DNA of 58,538 nt, taken from JBELHR01 sp042091275 (GTDB lineage: Bacteria; Bacteroidota; Bacteroidia; Flavobacteriales; Flavobacteriaceae). The position numbers and the translations under genes are program-made. The notes beneath the pieces are model-generated. The model saw nothing but the letters and a program-made list of their open reading frames with translations, made no database searches and had not been told where the DNA came from. The stretch is from positions 1 through 58,538 of the forward strand of contig JBELHR010000013.1 in the NCBI GenBank assembly GCA_042091275.1, read 5' to 3'. Positions 17,038 through 26,144 of the stretch are shown one piece after another (positions within the stretch are counted from its first letter, which is position 1; every line of letters starts with the position of its first letter).

Positions 17038-19329
17038 TTATTCTAAATGTCGCGAGTCATCTCCCAAAACTAAAGTCTGCTCGTCACTCACTTCTTCGAC
17101 TTGAGTAACTTCAATAGTCGACTCTGTCTCCTTACTCAATTCTGCATGCGCTTCTTCCGAGTGCACTCCTAAAATAGGCGCGATCACAAGTCCAATCAAA
17201 CAAGTCAGTTTAATCAAGATATTCATAGAAGGTCCAGAAGTATCCTTGAATGGATCTCCAACAGTATCTCCTGTAACCGCAGCTTTGTGGGCTTCAGAAC
17301 CCTTGTAGGTCATTTCACCATCGATCTCTACTCCTGCTTCAAAAGATTTTTTAGCATTGTCCCAAGCACCACCGGCATTGTTTTGGAAAATTGCCCAAAG
17401 CACTCCACTCACAGTTACCCCTGCCATATATCCACCTAACATCTCTGCGATGGCTAAATTATCCATTCCAAAAAGCATAGGAACAAAAGCGATAATAAGT
17501 GGGAAACCTATGGTCAACAAACCTGGTAACACCATTTCCTTCAAGGATGCTTTTGTTGAAATATCCACACACTTGTCGTATTCTGGCTTTCCAGTTCCTT
17601 CCATAATTCCAGGGATATCTCTAAACTGTCTTCTAACTTCTTGTACCATTTCCATGGCTGCTTTTCCTACTGCATTCATTGCCAAAGCAGAAAAAACTAC
17701 AGGCACCATTCCACCGACAAAAAGCATTGCCAAAACAGGAGCCTTGAAAATATTAATTCCATCAATTCCAGTAAAAGTTACATAGGAAGCAAAAAGAGCA
17801 AGCGAAGTCAAAGCTGCAGAAGCAATGGCAAAACCTTTCCCTGTAGCTGCCGTAGTATTACCTACAGAATCTAAAATATCAGTGCGTTCTCTAACGATGG
17901 GATCTTGTTCACTCATCTCTGCAATACCACCGGCGTTATCAGAAATTGGTCCAAAAGCATCAATTGCTAGTTGCATTGCTGTGGTAGCCATCATTGCAGA
18001 TGCGGCCAATGCCACTCCGTAGAATCCAGCAAAAGCATAAGACGCCCAAATAGCACCTGCAAACAATATTACAGAAGGGAAGGTGGAAATCATACCTGTC
18101 GCTAAACCGGCAATAATATTAGTTCCTGCTCCCGTACTAGATTGCTGTACTATTTTTAAGATAGGAGATTTCCCCAATCCTGTATAATATTCGGTAACCG
18201 AAGAAATAACTGCTCCTACAAAAAGCCCCACAAGAGTCGCATAAAACACTCGCATAGAAGAGATATTTTGTGTTCCTTCTCCGAAGAAATCCATTTGCAT
18301 AGTCTCTGGAAGCATCCAAGTCACTAAGCCAAAACAAGCCGCAGCAACGAGTGCAATCGAAGTCCAGTTTCCGATGTTTAAAGCCCCCATAACTTGAGAC
18401 TCTTTTGCATCGTTACTCTTTATTTTTACCAACATCGTTCCGATAATCGAAATAACAATTCCAATACCTGCAATTGCCATTGGTAAAAGTATAGGACCTA
18501 TACCTCCAAAATCATCAGAAATACTACCTCCCATGTCTTTGATCACATAATTACCCAAAACCATTGCTGCAAGAACAGTAGCGACATAAGAACCAAACAA
18601 ATCAGCTCCCATTCCAGCTACATCCCCAACATTATCTCCAACGTTATCCGCAATAGTAGCAGGATTCCTAGGATCATCCTCTGGAATACCAGCCTCGACC
18701 TTACCGACCAAATCCGCTCCAACATCGGCAGCTTTTGTGTAAATACCTCCACCCACACGTGCAAATAGAGCAATGGATTCGGCTCCTAAAGAGAAACCTG
18801 CTAGAGTTTCCAACACCACGGTCATATCCGCGGTAGAAGTCCAAACTCCATCCATAAATACCTGAAAAAATACAATGAAAAATGCGGTCAACCCTAGAAC
18901 AGCCAAACCTGCAACACCAAGGCCCATAACCGTTCCACCACCAAAAGAAATCTTTAGTGCTGTCGGCAAACTAGTCTTTGCTGCTTGCGTGGTTCTAACA
19001 TTTGTCTTGGTCGCTATTTTCATTCCAATATTCCCTGCAAAGGCAGAAAACACCGCTCCAAAAACAAAGGCAATTACAATTAAATAACTCGTTGATTCCA
19101 CAAAACTGGCTACAACTGCAAGTAAAACACTTACCACTGCAACAAATATTGCTAAAAGTCTATATTCTGCATTTAAAAATGCTAAAGCTCCTTTATAAAT
19201 GTGATCTGAAATTTCTTTCATCTTGCCATCTCCGGCGTCCTGTTTAAGTACCCATGATTGTTTGAACCACATGTAGATTAGGCCGAGAATGGCGAGAATT
19301 ATTGGTGACCACAGCATCATTATTTCCAT
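17038..19329 (-). CDS. hppA: Membrane-bound ion-translocating pyrophosphatase, K+-dependent type
   Basis: The 763-residue polytopic protein (start chosen at MEIMMLWSPII, 19329; the longer frame adds 19 hydrophilic codons overlapping the ppa terminator region) has the PPi-binding signature DVGADLVGKVE at about residues 202-212, followed by the acidic DDPRNPATIADNVGDNVGDVAG. GNTTAA at about 490-495 has Ala where K+-independent H+-PPases have Lys, which indicates K+ dependence. It couples PPi hydrolysis to Na+ and/or H+ export. The ion cannot be settled by eye. A short acidic tail follows the last helix. A soluble PPase gene lies directly upstream. Confidence 0.95.
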   Translation of the reverse strand: MEIMMLWSPIILAILGLIYMWFKQSWVLKQDAGDGKMKEISDHIYKGALAFLNAEYRLLAIFVAVVSVLLAVVASFVESTSYLIVIAFVFGAVFSAFAGNIGMKIATKTNVRTTQAAKTSLPTALKISFGGGTVMGLGVAGLAVLGLTAFFIVFFQVFMDGVWTSTADMTVVLETLAGFSLGAESIALFARVGGGIYTKAADVGADLVGKVEAGIPEDDPRNPATIADNVGDNVGDVAGMGADLFGSYVATVLAAMVLGNYVIKDMGGSISDDFGGIGPILLPMAIAGIGIVISIIGTMLVKIKSNDAKESQVMGALNIGNWTSIALVAAACFGLVTWMLPETMQMDFFGEGTQNISSMRVFYATLVGLFVGAVISSVTEYYTGLGKSPILKIVQQSSTGAGTNIIAGLATGMISTFPSVILFAGAIWASYAFAGFYGVALAASAMMATTAMQLAIDAFGPISDNAGGIAEMSEQDPIVRERTDILDSVGNTTAATGKGFAIASAALTSLALFASYVTFTGIDGINIFKAPVLAMLFVGGMVPVVFSALAMNAVGKAAMEMVQEVRRQFRDIPGIMEGTGKPEYDKCVDISTKASLKEMVLPGLLTIGFPLIIAFVPMLFGMDNLAIAEMLGGYMAGVTVSGVLWAIFQNNAGGAWDNAKKSFEAGVEIDGEMTYKGSEAHKAAVTGDTVGDPFKDTSGPSMNILIKLTCLIGLVIAPILGVHSEEAHAELSKETESTIEVTQVEEVSDEQTLVLGDDSRHLE

Positions 19330-19386
19330 AAAGTTTAGGTTTAATTTTTTGTTAAAATTTCCTAAATGTATAAAAATAAAGCACAT

Positions 19387-19421
19387 AAAAAAAAATGGAA
19401 CCCATTAGTTTGGATTCCATT
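19387..19421 (-). terminator. Terminator downstream of ppa
   Basis: On the minus strand AATGGAATCC pairs with GGGTTCCATT (one G-U pair) around an 8-nt loop and is followed by a T8 run. It separates ppa from the co-oriented hppA gene, so the two pyrophosphatases are probably separate transcripts. Confidence 0.8.
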
Positions 19422-19443
19422 TTCAATATTATCTAAAGTTTCT

Positions 19444-19971
19444 CTAAATAGCGAATGCGTCCGTCGCTTTAAACTCACTGTTTTCGTAGCGATCTAAACA
19501 CTTGATGAAAATCTCTTTTGCCTCTTCGGCATTACCCCATCCACCAACGTCAACTTTCTTTTCTTCCAGATCTTTATAAACTTGGAAAAAGTGCTCAATT
19601 TCCATCACGATATGAGGATTCAATTCAGAAAGATCGTTTAATCTGTTCCATACTGGATCAGAAACGGGCACACATATAAGTTTCTCATCTGGACCTTTTT
19701 CATCTGCCATGTGAAATACTCCAATTGGCTTTACCTCCATTACACAAAGTGGAAAAGTGGGCATAGATCCCAAAACTAATACATCTAGTGGATCTCCATC
19801 TAATGCCAATGTTTCTGGCACAAATCCGTAATCTGCTGGATACATCATGGATGAAAACAACATTCTATCAAAACGGATCTTTTTTAGATCAAAATCGTAT
19901 TCATATTTATTTCTACTTCCCTTTGGTATTTCAACTAATACGTCAAAAGTCTTTACATCTTCTGTACTCAT
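19444..19971 (-). CDS. ppa: Soluble inorganic pyrophosphatase (family I)
   Basis: The 175-residue protein has the family I signature DGDPLDVLVL with metal-binding D58, D60 and D63, and the upstream YPADYGFVPET segment at about 44-54. It hydrolyses cytoplasmic PPi to phosphate. It has its own consensus promoter (19998-20026) and terminator. Confidence 0.96.
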   Translation of the reverse strand: MSTEDVKTFDVLVEIPKGSRNKYEYDFDLKKIRFDRMLFSSMMYPADYGFVPETLALDGDPLDVLVLGSMPTFPLCVMEVKPIGVFHMADEKGPDEKLICVPVSDPVWNRLNDLSELNPHIVMEIEHFFQVYKDLEEKKVDVGGWGNAEEAKEIFIKCLDRYENSEFKATDAFAI

Positions 19972-19997
19972 ACTCTTTTTCTTAATATTTTAGGCTG

Positions 19998-20026
19998 CAA
20001 AAATAAGAATTAATTGCAGGTTACAA
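19998..20026 (-). promoter_or_regulatory. Promoter of ppa
   Basis: Minus-strand TTG (20026-20024) is followed by 18 nt and TATTTTTG (20005-19998), an exact TAnnTTTG -7 element. The start would be about 20 nt upstream of the ATG at 19971. Confidence 0.65.
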
Positions 20027-20044
20027 GGCTATTTCAATGATTTT

Positions 20045-22582
20045 TTAAAAGTGAAAATCGATAGCTCCCTGAATTCCAAACCCTCTAGAACCGGGATTGT
20101 CTTTGTAAGACCCTCTCCAAGTAAAATCTACCCGAAAAACCTTAAAAATATTATCTAATCCGACATAATATTCAAAATAAGTTTTCTCTGGAGCGAGATA
20201 GGTGATATTGGATCTATTTATCGCAATATTTTCATCCGTAACGCTACCGTATATTCCCTTTATACCGATAACCTCTCTCCATTTGAGATGTTTAATCAAG
20301 GGAATCCGCGTCAAAATACGACCGTTAAAATTGTGTTCCATTTTAAAACTTATATAAGAATCCGTTACGAACTCATAATAGTCGACTAAATTGAAGGTTT
20401 GATTAACAATTTGATAGGATTGATTTCCCGGTACAACGTTTAAAAGTGCTAAGGGAACAGTACCAAATATCTTACCCACTTCCAGGGTGGTAAACAATCT
20501 CCCCAAACCACCGATATTAAAGGGTTGATTATAAAAGAACTGAAGCTTTTCATAAGCAAAATCACTTCGGTTGATGTTCTTATATCCTTTTGCGAAATTC
20601 AAATAGAAGATAGAATAGTCATTCTTGTCTACTTGTAGTCGCTCGACTCCGTTACCTATGGTTCTTCTACCCGGCGTGAAACGAAGACCTAAATCCCATT
20701 CCGATTGCCTGGTCTGAGATTGAATCTGCCCATTTTCATCAATATAATCCAAACTAAACGTATTGGAAGCCGATGTTATATTTTTAAAGGCTCCACCCAA
20801 TCGAACTTCAAAATTCTCAAAAGGTTCCACACTGACATTGGCTGTAGTCATTTTTAAGCGACTGAGCTTACCCGTATCTCCTCTCGCAAACAAGGCAGCG
20901 GACAAAGCACTATTCCCTAGAACCTCGTTACTCGTGGTAAGACTGGTACCTGTTTGCTGTACATCGTCAATATGACCTAAGGAAAGCGTTAGGCGATTTT
21001 TCTTGTTGACCAACCATTTCCCAGAAACCGCATATTTAAAATCCTCATCCCTAAATCCATAAGCAGTATAGGCTTGAATACGCCATTTGTCATTGGGTCC
21101 AAAATAAGTTCTTCCCCCCAATCTAAGACGAAAACCTTCCACATCGTTTTGACCGAATGTAGATGTAATAGGACCTAAATCAAATCCGTTAAACGCAATA
21201 TAGTTCGAAGCTGCTACAGAAGCCAATCCAAACATTTGTCTAAATCTCTTGACTTTGGACAAGGTGTCGAGCATCTGATATACTCCCGATTCTTGCTCGT
21301 TAAGCGCTTCTAAGCGATTCAAATTCCAGTAAACATCATTTTTGGAATAGATCTCATTTGCAAAATTATCGTTCTTTTTGCGGTAGAAATTATTTTCTCT
21401 CTTTGTTTCAAAATCATAATTTCCGTAAAAGGTAGTTCGCCTTCCGTAGAGTCCCTTACTCTTCTCTTTTTTATTCAGAGCAAAATCGCTTGTCATATGA
21501 TCTCTTCTAAGAAGTATTACCGAGTCATTTAAAGCATCATAGGACTGAGAGATATATAAATCTTTTACCCAATTGATATTCGCAGATCGACTCGCTCTCA
21601 TCTCAATCTCTTTGAGCGTATAGGTCGAGTCCGTGATCCAAAAGTCTCCTTTAAAGGTGAGCTCTCCCTTTCTTCGTGGATAATAAATCACATTATAAGA
21701 CCACTTATTATCGATATAAGCCGAATCTGTCAAAACATAGTTATAAGTCAAAAGACCCGATTTGGCAACTGGACTCACAAAGGCCTTGTCGAAGAGTTTA
21801 ATATAGGATGCGTAAATATCAAATTCTATATACAGGTCTTTGATATAAGTAGAAATATATTGATTGGATTCAAATCCCGAATTTCGATTTGCTTCTAAAT
21901 CTTCCTTGTATAATTTCGGTTGGTTTTTTCCGTATATTTTATAGACCGCCTCATTGATAAATATGGGTAAAAACACCTTTCCCGAAATAGCAGAGGTATC
22001 CATTTGATCGAAAATAAACTCCATTCCTTTAAATAGCCTACTCTTTACGATTGTGCTATCGACATTGTTTAGATCAAACTGAATTTTCTCGTACTTGTCA
22101 AAACTGTATTCGCGATAAACCTGCAAGCCGTTTTTACGCTTATTCTCCCACATTTTTCGGAGTAATTCTACTGCGGGATTATTCTTATTTTTTCTTCTGC
22201 CGCTATATAGTTCCACAGTCTGCAGTGCAGATGCCATCTCGAGAAGGACAATTTTCAAATTCAAATCCTGAGATTTCACCGAGATCTCTTGTGTCTCAAA
22301 TCCCACAAAACTTATTCGCAAAATATCAGAACTATCCTCTGAACTCAAATAAAAATTCCCGTTTTCATCTGAAACAGTTCCCGTAGTCGAACCTTTGAGC
22401 ACAATACTCGCAAAAGGTATAGGAGCTCCCTCTACATCGACAATTCTTCCCCCTACTCTTGTTTGAGCAAAACCAGAAGAACAAAACAAAATACAAAAAG
22501 CCAAAAAGCTTAATTTCTTCCAAAAAAAATCCTTTTCCGAAAAATCGAAAAAGGATATTAAGCTATTTTGGGGTTGACTCAA
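20045..22582 (-). CDS. DUF5686 / CarboxypepD_reg-like outer-membrane protein
   Basis: The 845-residue protein has an N-terminal hydrophobic export signal (residues 24-40, ending GFAQ) preceded by an unusual 23-residue polar extension. A CarboxypepD_reg-like domain follows (RVGGRIVDVEGAPIPFASIVLKG, to about residue 110). The long remainder matches the DUF5686 family and ends in a barrel-like strand, GIQGAIDFHF. A downstream start at the MWENKRK methionine would remove the signal and is unlikely. Function is unknown. It lies 3 bp after pdhB in the same direction, a pairing that probably reflects shared transcription and not shared function. Confidence 0.8.
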   Translation of the reverse strand: MSQPQNSLISFFDFSEKDFFWKKLSFLAFCILFCSSGFAQTRVGGRIVDVEGAPIPFASIVLKGSTTGTVSDENGNFYLSSEDSSDILRISFVGFETQEISVKSQDLNLKIVLLEMASALQTVELYSGRRKNKNNPAVELLRKMWENKRKNGLQVYREYSFDKYEKIQFDLNNVDSTIVKSRLFKGMEFIFDQMDTSAISGKVFLPIFINEAVYKIYGKNQPKLYKEDLEANRNSGFESNQYISTYIKDLYIEFDIYASYIKLFDKAFVSPVAKSGLLTYNYVLTDSAYIDNKWSYNVIYYPRRKGELTFKGDFWITDSTYTLKEIEMRASRSANINWVKDLYISQSYDALNDSVILLRRDHMTSDFALNKKEKSKGLYGRRTTFYGNYDFETKRENNFYRKKNDNFANEIYSKNDVYWNLNRLEALNEQESGVYQMLDTLSKVKRFRQMFGLASVAASNYIAFNGFDLGPITSTFGQNDVEGFRLRLGGRTYFGPNDKWRIQAYTAYGFRDEDFKYAVSGKWLVNKKNRLTLSLGHIDDVQQTGTSLTTSNEVLGNSALSAALFARGDTGKLSRLKMTTANVSVEPFENFEVRLGGAFKNITSASNTFSLDYIDENGQIQSQTRQSEWDLGLRFTPGRRTIGNGVERLQVDKNDYSIFYLNFAKGYKNINRSDFAYEKLQFFYNQPFNIGGLGRLFTTLEVGKIFGTVPLALLNVVPGNQSYQIVNQTFNLVDYYEFVTDSYISFKMEHNFNGRILTRIPLIKHLKWREVIGIKGIYGSVTDENIAINRSNITYLAPEKTYFEYYVGLDNIFKVFRVDFTWRGSYKDNPGSRGFGIQGAIDFHF

Positions 22583-22585
22583 GGG

Positions 22586-23566
22586 TTATTTAATATATAA
22601 AACATCCTTAACCGCTTGGACAACATCGTCCGCGTTTGGCAACCACTCCGCCAATAATACTGGTGAGTAAGGTGCTGGAGTATCCGCAGTATTTATTCTT
22701 TTTATCGGAGCATCTAAATAGTCAAATGCCTCGTCTTGTACTCTAAAAGTAATTTCAGTAGAAACCGAACCAAATGGCCAAGCCTCTTCTAAAATAACCA
22801 AGCGATTGGTCTTTTTAACAGACTCTAAAATTGTGTTTATATCCAAAGGTCTAACCGTTCTAAGATCGATAACCTCAACTGAAATTCCCTCTTCTTTTAA
22901 GGTGTCTGCAGCCTTGTAAGCTTCCTTGATTATTTTTCCAAAAGAAACTACAGTCACATCGCTACCTTCTCTTTTGATATCTGCGACTCCTATTGGAAGC
23001 ACGTATTCTCCCTCAGGAACTTCTCCTTTGTCTCCATACATTTGCTCTGACTCCATAAAAATAACTGGGTCATTGTCGCGAATAGCTGCTTTTAACAGAC
23101 CTTTTGCGTCGTAAGGATTTGAAGGAACAATAACTTTTAAACCAGGAACATTCGCAAACCAGTTTTCAAAAGCTTGAGAGTGGGTAGCAGCTAATTGACC
23201 TGCAGAAGCAGTAGGACCTCTAAAAACAATTGGACAATCAAATTGACCACCGGACATTTGACGAATCTTTGCTGCGTTATTCACAATTTGATCAATACCC
23301 ACCAAAGAGAAGTTAAAAGTCATATACTCTACAATCGGTCTATTCCCGTTCATAGCAGAACCGACAGCGATTCCACCAAAACCAAGCTCAGCAATTGGAG
23401 CATCGATAACGCGTTTGGCACCGAACTCATCTAACATACCTTTTGATGCTTTGTAAGCACCGTTGTATTCAGCAACTTCCTCCCCAATTAGATAGATGCT
23501 CTCATCTAATCTCATCTCTTCGGACATCGCCTCGCATATCGCTTCTCTGAATTGTATTGTTTTCAT
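22586..23566 (-). CDS. pdhB: Pyruvate dehydrogenase E1 component, beta subunit
   Basis: The 326-residue product begins MKTIQFREAICEAMSEEM and has the TPP-site IGEEVAEYNGAYKASKG (about 27-43) and the GSAMNG/RPIVEYMTFNF segments typical of the E1-beta subunit of 2-oxoacid dehydrogenases. With an alpha subunit it decarboxylates pyruvate for the PDH complex. The alpha subunit is not in this window, so pyruvate specificity is inferred from overall similarity. A branched-chain oxoacid E1 is the main alternative. Confidence 0.9.
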   Translation of the reverse strand: MKTIQFREAICEAMSEEMRLDESIYLIGEEVAEYNGAYKASKGMLDEFGAKRVIDAPIAELGFGGIAVGSAMNGNRPIVEYMTFNFSLVGIDQIVNNAAKIRQMSGGQFDCPIVFRGPTASAGQLAATHSQAFENWFANVPGLKVIVPSNPYDAKGLLKAAIRDNDPVIFMESEQMYGDKGEVPEGEYVLPIGVADIKREGSDVTVVSFGKIIKEAYKAADTLKEEGISVEVIDLRTVRPLDINTILESVKKTNRLVILEEAWPFGSVSTEITFRVQDEAFDYLDAPIKRINTADTPAPYSPVLLAEWLPNADDVVQAVKDVLYIK

Positions 23567-23589
23567 CCTAAATTCTTAAATTATCACCG

Positions 23590-23618
23590 CAAAAATAGGA
23601 AAAACATAGAAAACAAAA
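23590..23618 (-). promoter_or_regulatory. Candidate promoter of pdhB
   Basis: Minus-strand TTTTG (23618-23614), a 16-nt spacer and TATTTTTG (23597-23590) resemble the Bacteroidota promoter, with a slightly short spacer. It lies 24 nt upstream of the pdhB ATG. Confidence 0.5.
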
Positions 23619-23718
23619 GTGTAAATCTTTTTAAAAATTTATTATGCATGCATAGTAATTCATATTTTTTTTCTATCTTGCTCTCCAATTAAATTAATAA
23701 CTACAAACGTCAGAAAAT

Positions 23719-24465
23719 ATGAAGATTTTAGTATGTATTAGCCATGTTCCTGATACAACCTCCAAAATCAACTTTAATGCAGATGCAACGGAGTTTGACA
23801 CAAACGGAGTTCAATATGTGATAAACCCACACGATGAATTTGCTTTGACCAGAGCAATGTGGTTTAAAGAACAACAAGGAGCAGAGGTAACGGTGGTGAA
23901 TGTTGGAGATTCTTCGACGGAACCAACTCTGAGAAAAGCCCTTGCTATCGGTGCAGACAAAGCCATTCGCGTGGATGCTGTAGCTAGTGACGGATTTTTC
24001 GTTGCGGAACAATTATCAAAAGTAGCTCAAGAAGGAGCATATGACTTGATTCTTACAGGAAGAGAATCTATAGATTACAACGGAGGAATGGTTCCTGGAA
24101 TTCTCGCGAGCCTTTGCGGTTACAATTTTGTAAATGCATGTGTGAGTATTACCGTAGAGGGAAATTCAGCTGCTTGTAAGAGAGAAATCGATGGAGGAAC
24201 GGAAAACTTAAAACTAGAGCTTCCAGCTGTAGTTTCTGGTCAAAAAGGAATGGTAGAAGAGAAGGATCTTAAAATCCCTAATATGAGAGGTATTATGATG
24301 GCCAGAAAAAAACCATTAGCTGTTGTACCTGCCGCTTCATTTGATCCAAAATCAAAAGCTACCAAATTCGAAAAGCCTGCTGAAAAGTCTGCTTGTAAAA
24401 TGATTGACGCGAGCGACATCGATGGTCTTATCAACTTATTACACACAGAAGCTAAAGTAATCTAA
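23719..24465 (+). CDS. etfB: Electron transfer flavoprotein beta subunit
   Basis: The 248-residue protein starts MKILVCISHVPDTTSKI and has GADKAIRVDA (about 72-81) and the DLILTGRESIDYNGGMVPG segment of EtfB, with AMP-binding residues. It forms the EtfAB heterodimer that passes electrons from acyl-CoA and other dehydrogenases to the quinone pool. etfA follows after 11 bp. Confidence 0.96.
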   Translation: MKILVCISHVPDTTSKINFNADATEFDTNGVQYVINPHDEFALTRAMWFKEQQGAEVTVVNVGDSSTEPTLRKALAIGADKAIRVDAVASDGFFVAEQLSKVAQEGAYDLILTGRESIDYNGGMVPGILASLCGYNFVNACVSITVEGNSAACKREIDGGTENLKLELPAVVSGQKGMVEEKDLKIPNMRGIMMARKKPLAVVPAASFDPKSKATKFEKPAEKSACKMIDASDIDGLINLLHTEAKVI

Positions 24466-24476
24466 AAATAAAAATT

Positions 24477-25442
24477 ATGTCAGTATTAATATATGCCGAA
24501 TCTTCGGACAAAAAATTAAAGAAAGTATCCTTTGAACTCTGTTCTTACGGTAAAGCTTTGGCAGACCAAATGAATACAAACCTGATTGCTTTGACGGTAA
24601 ATACCGAAAACGCGGCAGAACTTGCAAAATATGGAGCTGGAGAAATCATCAATGTAAATCAAGCGGACTTAGAAAGTTTCAAAGCTGCTTCTTATGCAGA
24701 GTTAATCGGGAAAATAGCAATGGAACGCGGAGCAGAAACTGTTCTTATTGGTTCTACTGCGGACTCCCTCTACTTAGCACCACTTTTGGCTGCTAACCTA
24801 AAGTCTGCATACGCTTCAAATGTAGTAGATCTTCCAATAAGCGAGAGCCCATTTGTGGTAAAGAGAAAGGCATTTTCAAATAAAGCTTTCAATTTTACAG
24901 AACTTTCAAGTGATTATAAATTATTGAGTTTAGCTAAAAACTCGTTTGGAATAAGAGAAAATGCAGTAGATGCAGAAGTTTCTAATTTTGACTTTTCACC
25001 AGACTCTAAGACGCTTGCAATCCAAATTGAAAGTGTTGAAAAATCGACAGGTACCGTTACCATAGCAGATGCAGATGTAGTTGTATCAGCAGGTAGAGGA
25101 CTTAAAAATGCAGAAAACTGGACTATGGTAGAAGATTTAGCAGAAGTATTGAATGCTGCCACTGCTTGTTCCAAACCAGTATCCGATTTGGGCTGGAGAC
25201 CACATTCTGAGCACGTGGGGCAGACTGGTAAGCAGGTCGCTTCGAATCTATACATTGCAATTGGAATCTCTGGAGCTATTCAGCATCTAGCTGGAATCAA
25301 CGCTTCCAAAGTAAAAGTTGTGATAAATACAGATCCTGAAGCACCGTTTTTTAAAGCTGCAGACTACGGAATTGTAGGAGACGCTTTCGAAGTTGTTCCA
25401 GAATTAATAACTAAGTTGAAGGCATTTAAATCCAACAACTAA
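24477..25442 (+). CDS. etfA: Electron transfer flavoprotein alpha subunit
   Basis: The 321-residue product has the EtfA FAD-binding C-terminal domain: VVSAGRGLKNAENW (about 202-215), GWRPHSEHVGQTGKQV and LYIAIGISGAIQHLAGI, followed by INTDPEAPFFKAADYGIVGD. It binds FAD and pairs with EtfB. A strong terminator follows, so etfBA is a two-gene unit. Confidence 0.96.
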   Translation: MSVLIYAESSDKKLKKVSFELCSYGKALADQMNTNLIALTVNTENAAELAKYGAGEIINVNQADLESFKAASYAELIGKIAMERGAETVLIGSTADSLYLAPLLAANLKSAYASNVVDLPISESPFVVKRKAFSNKAFNFTELSSDYKLLSLAKNSFGIRENAVDAEVSNFDFSPDSKTLAIQIESVEKSTGTVTIADADVVVSAGRGLKNAENWTMVEDLAEVLNAATACSKPVSDLGWRPHSEHVGQTGKQVASNLYIAIGISGAIQHLAGINASKVKVVINTDPEAPFFKAADYGIVGDAFEVVPELITKLKAFKSNN

Positions 25443-25477
25443 GAAAAGAACTGATAATTTTTATTAAATTCGCAGTT

Positions 25478-25518
25478 AAACTGTCTAGTATGATGAAGAC
25501 GTGCTAGACAGTTTTTTT
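25478..25518 (+). terminator. Terminator after etfBA
   Basis: AAACTGTCTAG (25478-25488) pairs perfectly with CTAGACAGTTT (25504-25514) across a 15-nt loop, and the T-run continues to 25518. It separates etfBA from the following nuclease-to-folK cluster. Confidence 0.88.
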
Positions 25519-25538
25519 ATTTTGGCTAAAACCACAGA

Positions 25539-26144
25539 ATGAATTTAATACAACTTACCATAAAAGGGATATCCTATAGTCAGACTCAAAGCGGTGCTTA
25601 CGCACTGGTTTTGACGGAGATTAACGGGAATAGGACGCTTCCAATTATCATCGGTGCTTTTGAAGCTCAGGCAATCACTATTGCTTTGGAGAAAGAAATA
25701 AAACCACCGAGACCACTCACCCACGATTTGTTTAAAAACTTTGCAGAAGAGTTTGATGTGCGATTTGAAAAAGCAGTTATCCACAAGCTTTTGGACGGTG
25801 TGTTTTATTCTAGCTTGATCTGTAAAAAAGATGCTGAAGATAAAAAAATAGACGCCCGAACTTCGGACGCTATCGCTTTGGCCATACGATTTAAAGCGCC
25901 AATTTATACCACAGAAGAAATTATTGAAAAGGCAGGGATTTACCTCAAGAGCGAAACCGTTCACTTGGAGGATACCGAAATGGAAGTCGATGCTTTATTA
26001 GAAGATGAAAGTGGAGAAAACCTTCCCGATCAATCCTTGAAGCACTTGAGTTTAAAGGAACTTCATACCCAATTAGACCAAGCGATAAAAAACGAACAGT
26101 ACGAAGTTGCCGCACTGATTCGCGATGAGATTAACAAGCGTTAG
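25539..26144 (+). CDS. Bifunctional nuclease (BFN/DUF151) family protein with C-terminal UVR motif
   Basis: The 201-residue protein has the BFN/DUF151 core: LPIIIGAFEAQAITIALE near residues 34-51, then KIDARTSDAIALAIRFKAPIY at about 104-124. A UvrB/UvrC-type motif at the C-terminus reads LDQAIKNEQYEVAALIRDEINKR-like. Family members are nucleases in plants and uncharacterised in most bacteria. Its stop codon abuts the ATG of the nucleoside transporter with no gap, indicating an operon. Confidence 0.85.
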   Translation: MNLIQLTIKGISYSQTQSGAYALVLTEINGNRTLPIIIGAFEAQAITIALEKEIKPPRPLTHDLFKNFAEEFDVRFEKAVIHKLLDGVFYSSLICKKDAEDKKIDARTSDAIALAIRFKAPIYTTEEIIEKAGIYLKSETVHLEDTEMEVDALLEDESGENLPDQSLKHLSLKELHTQLDQAIKNEQYEVAALIRDEINKR

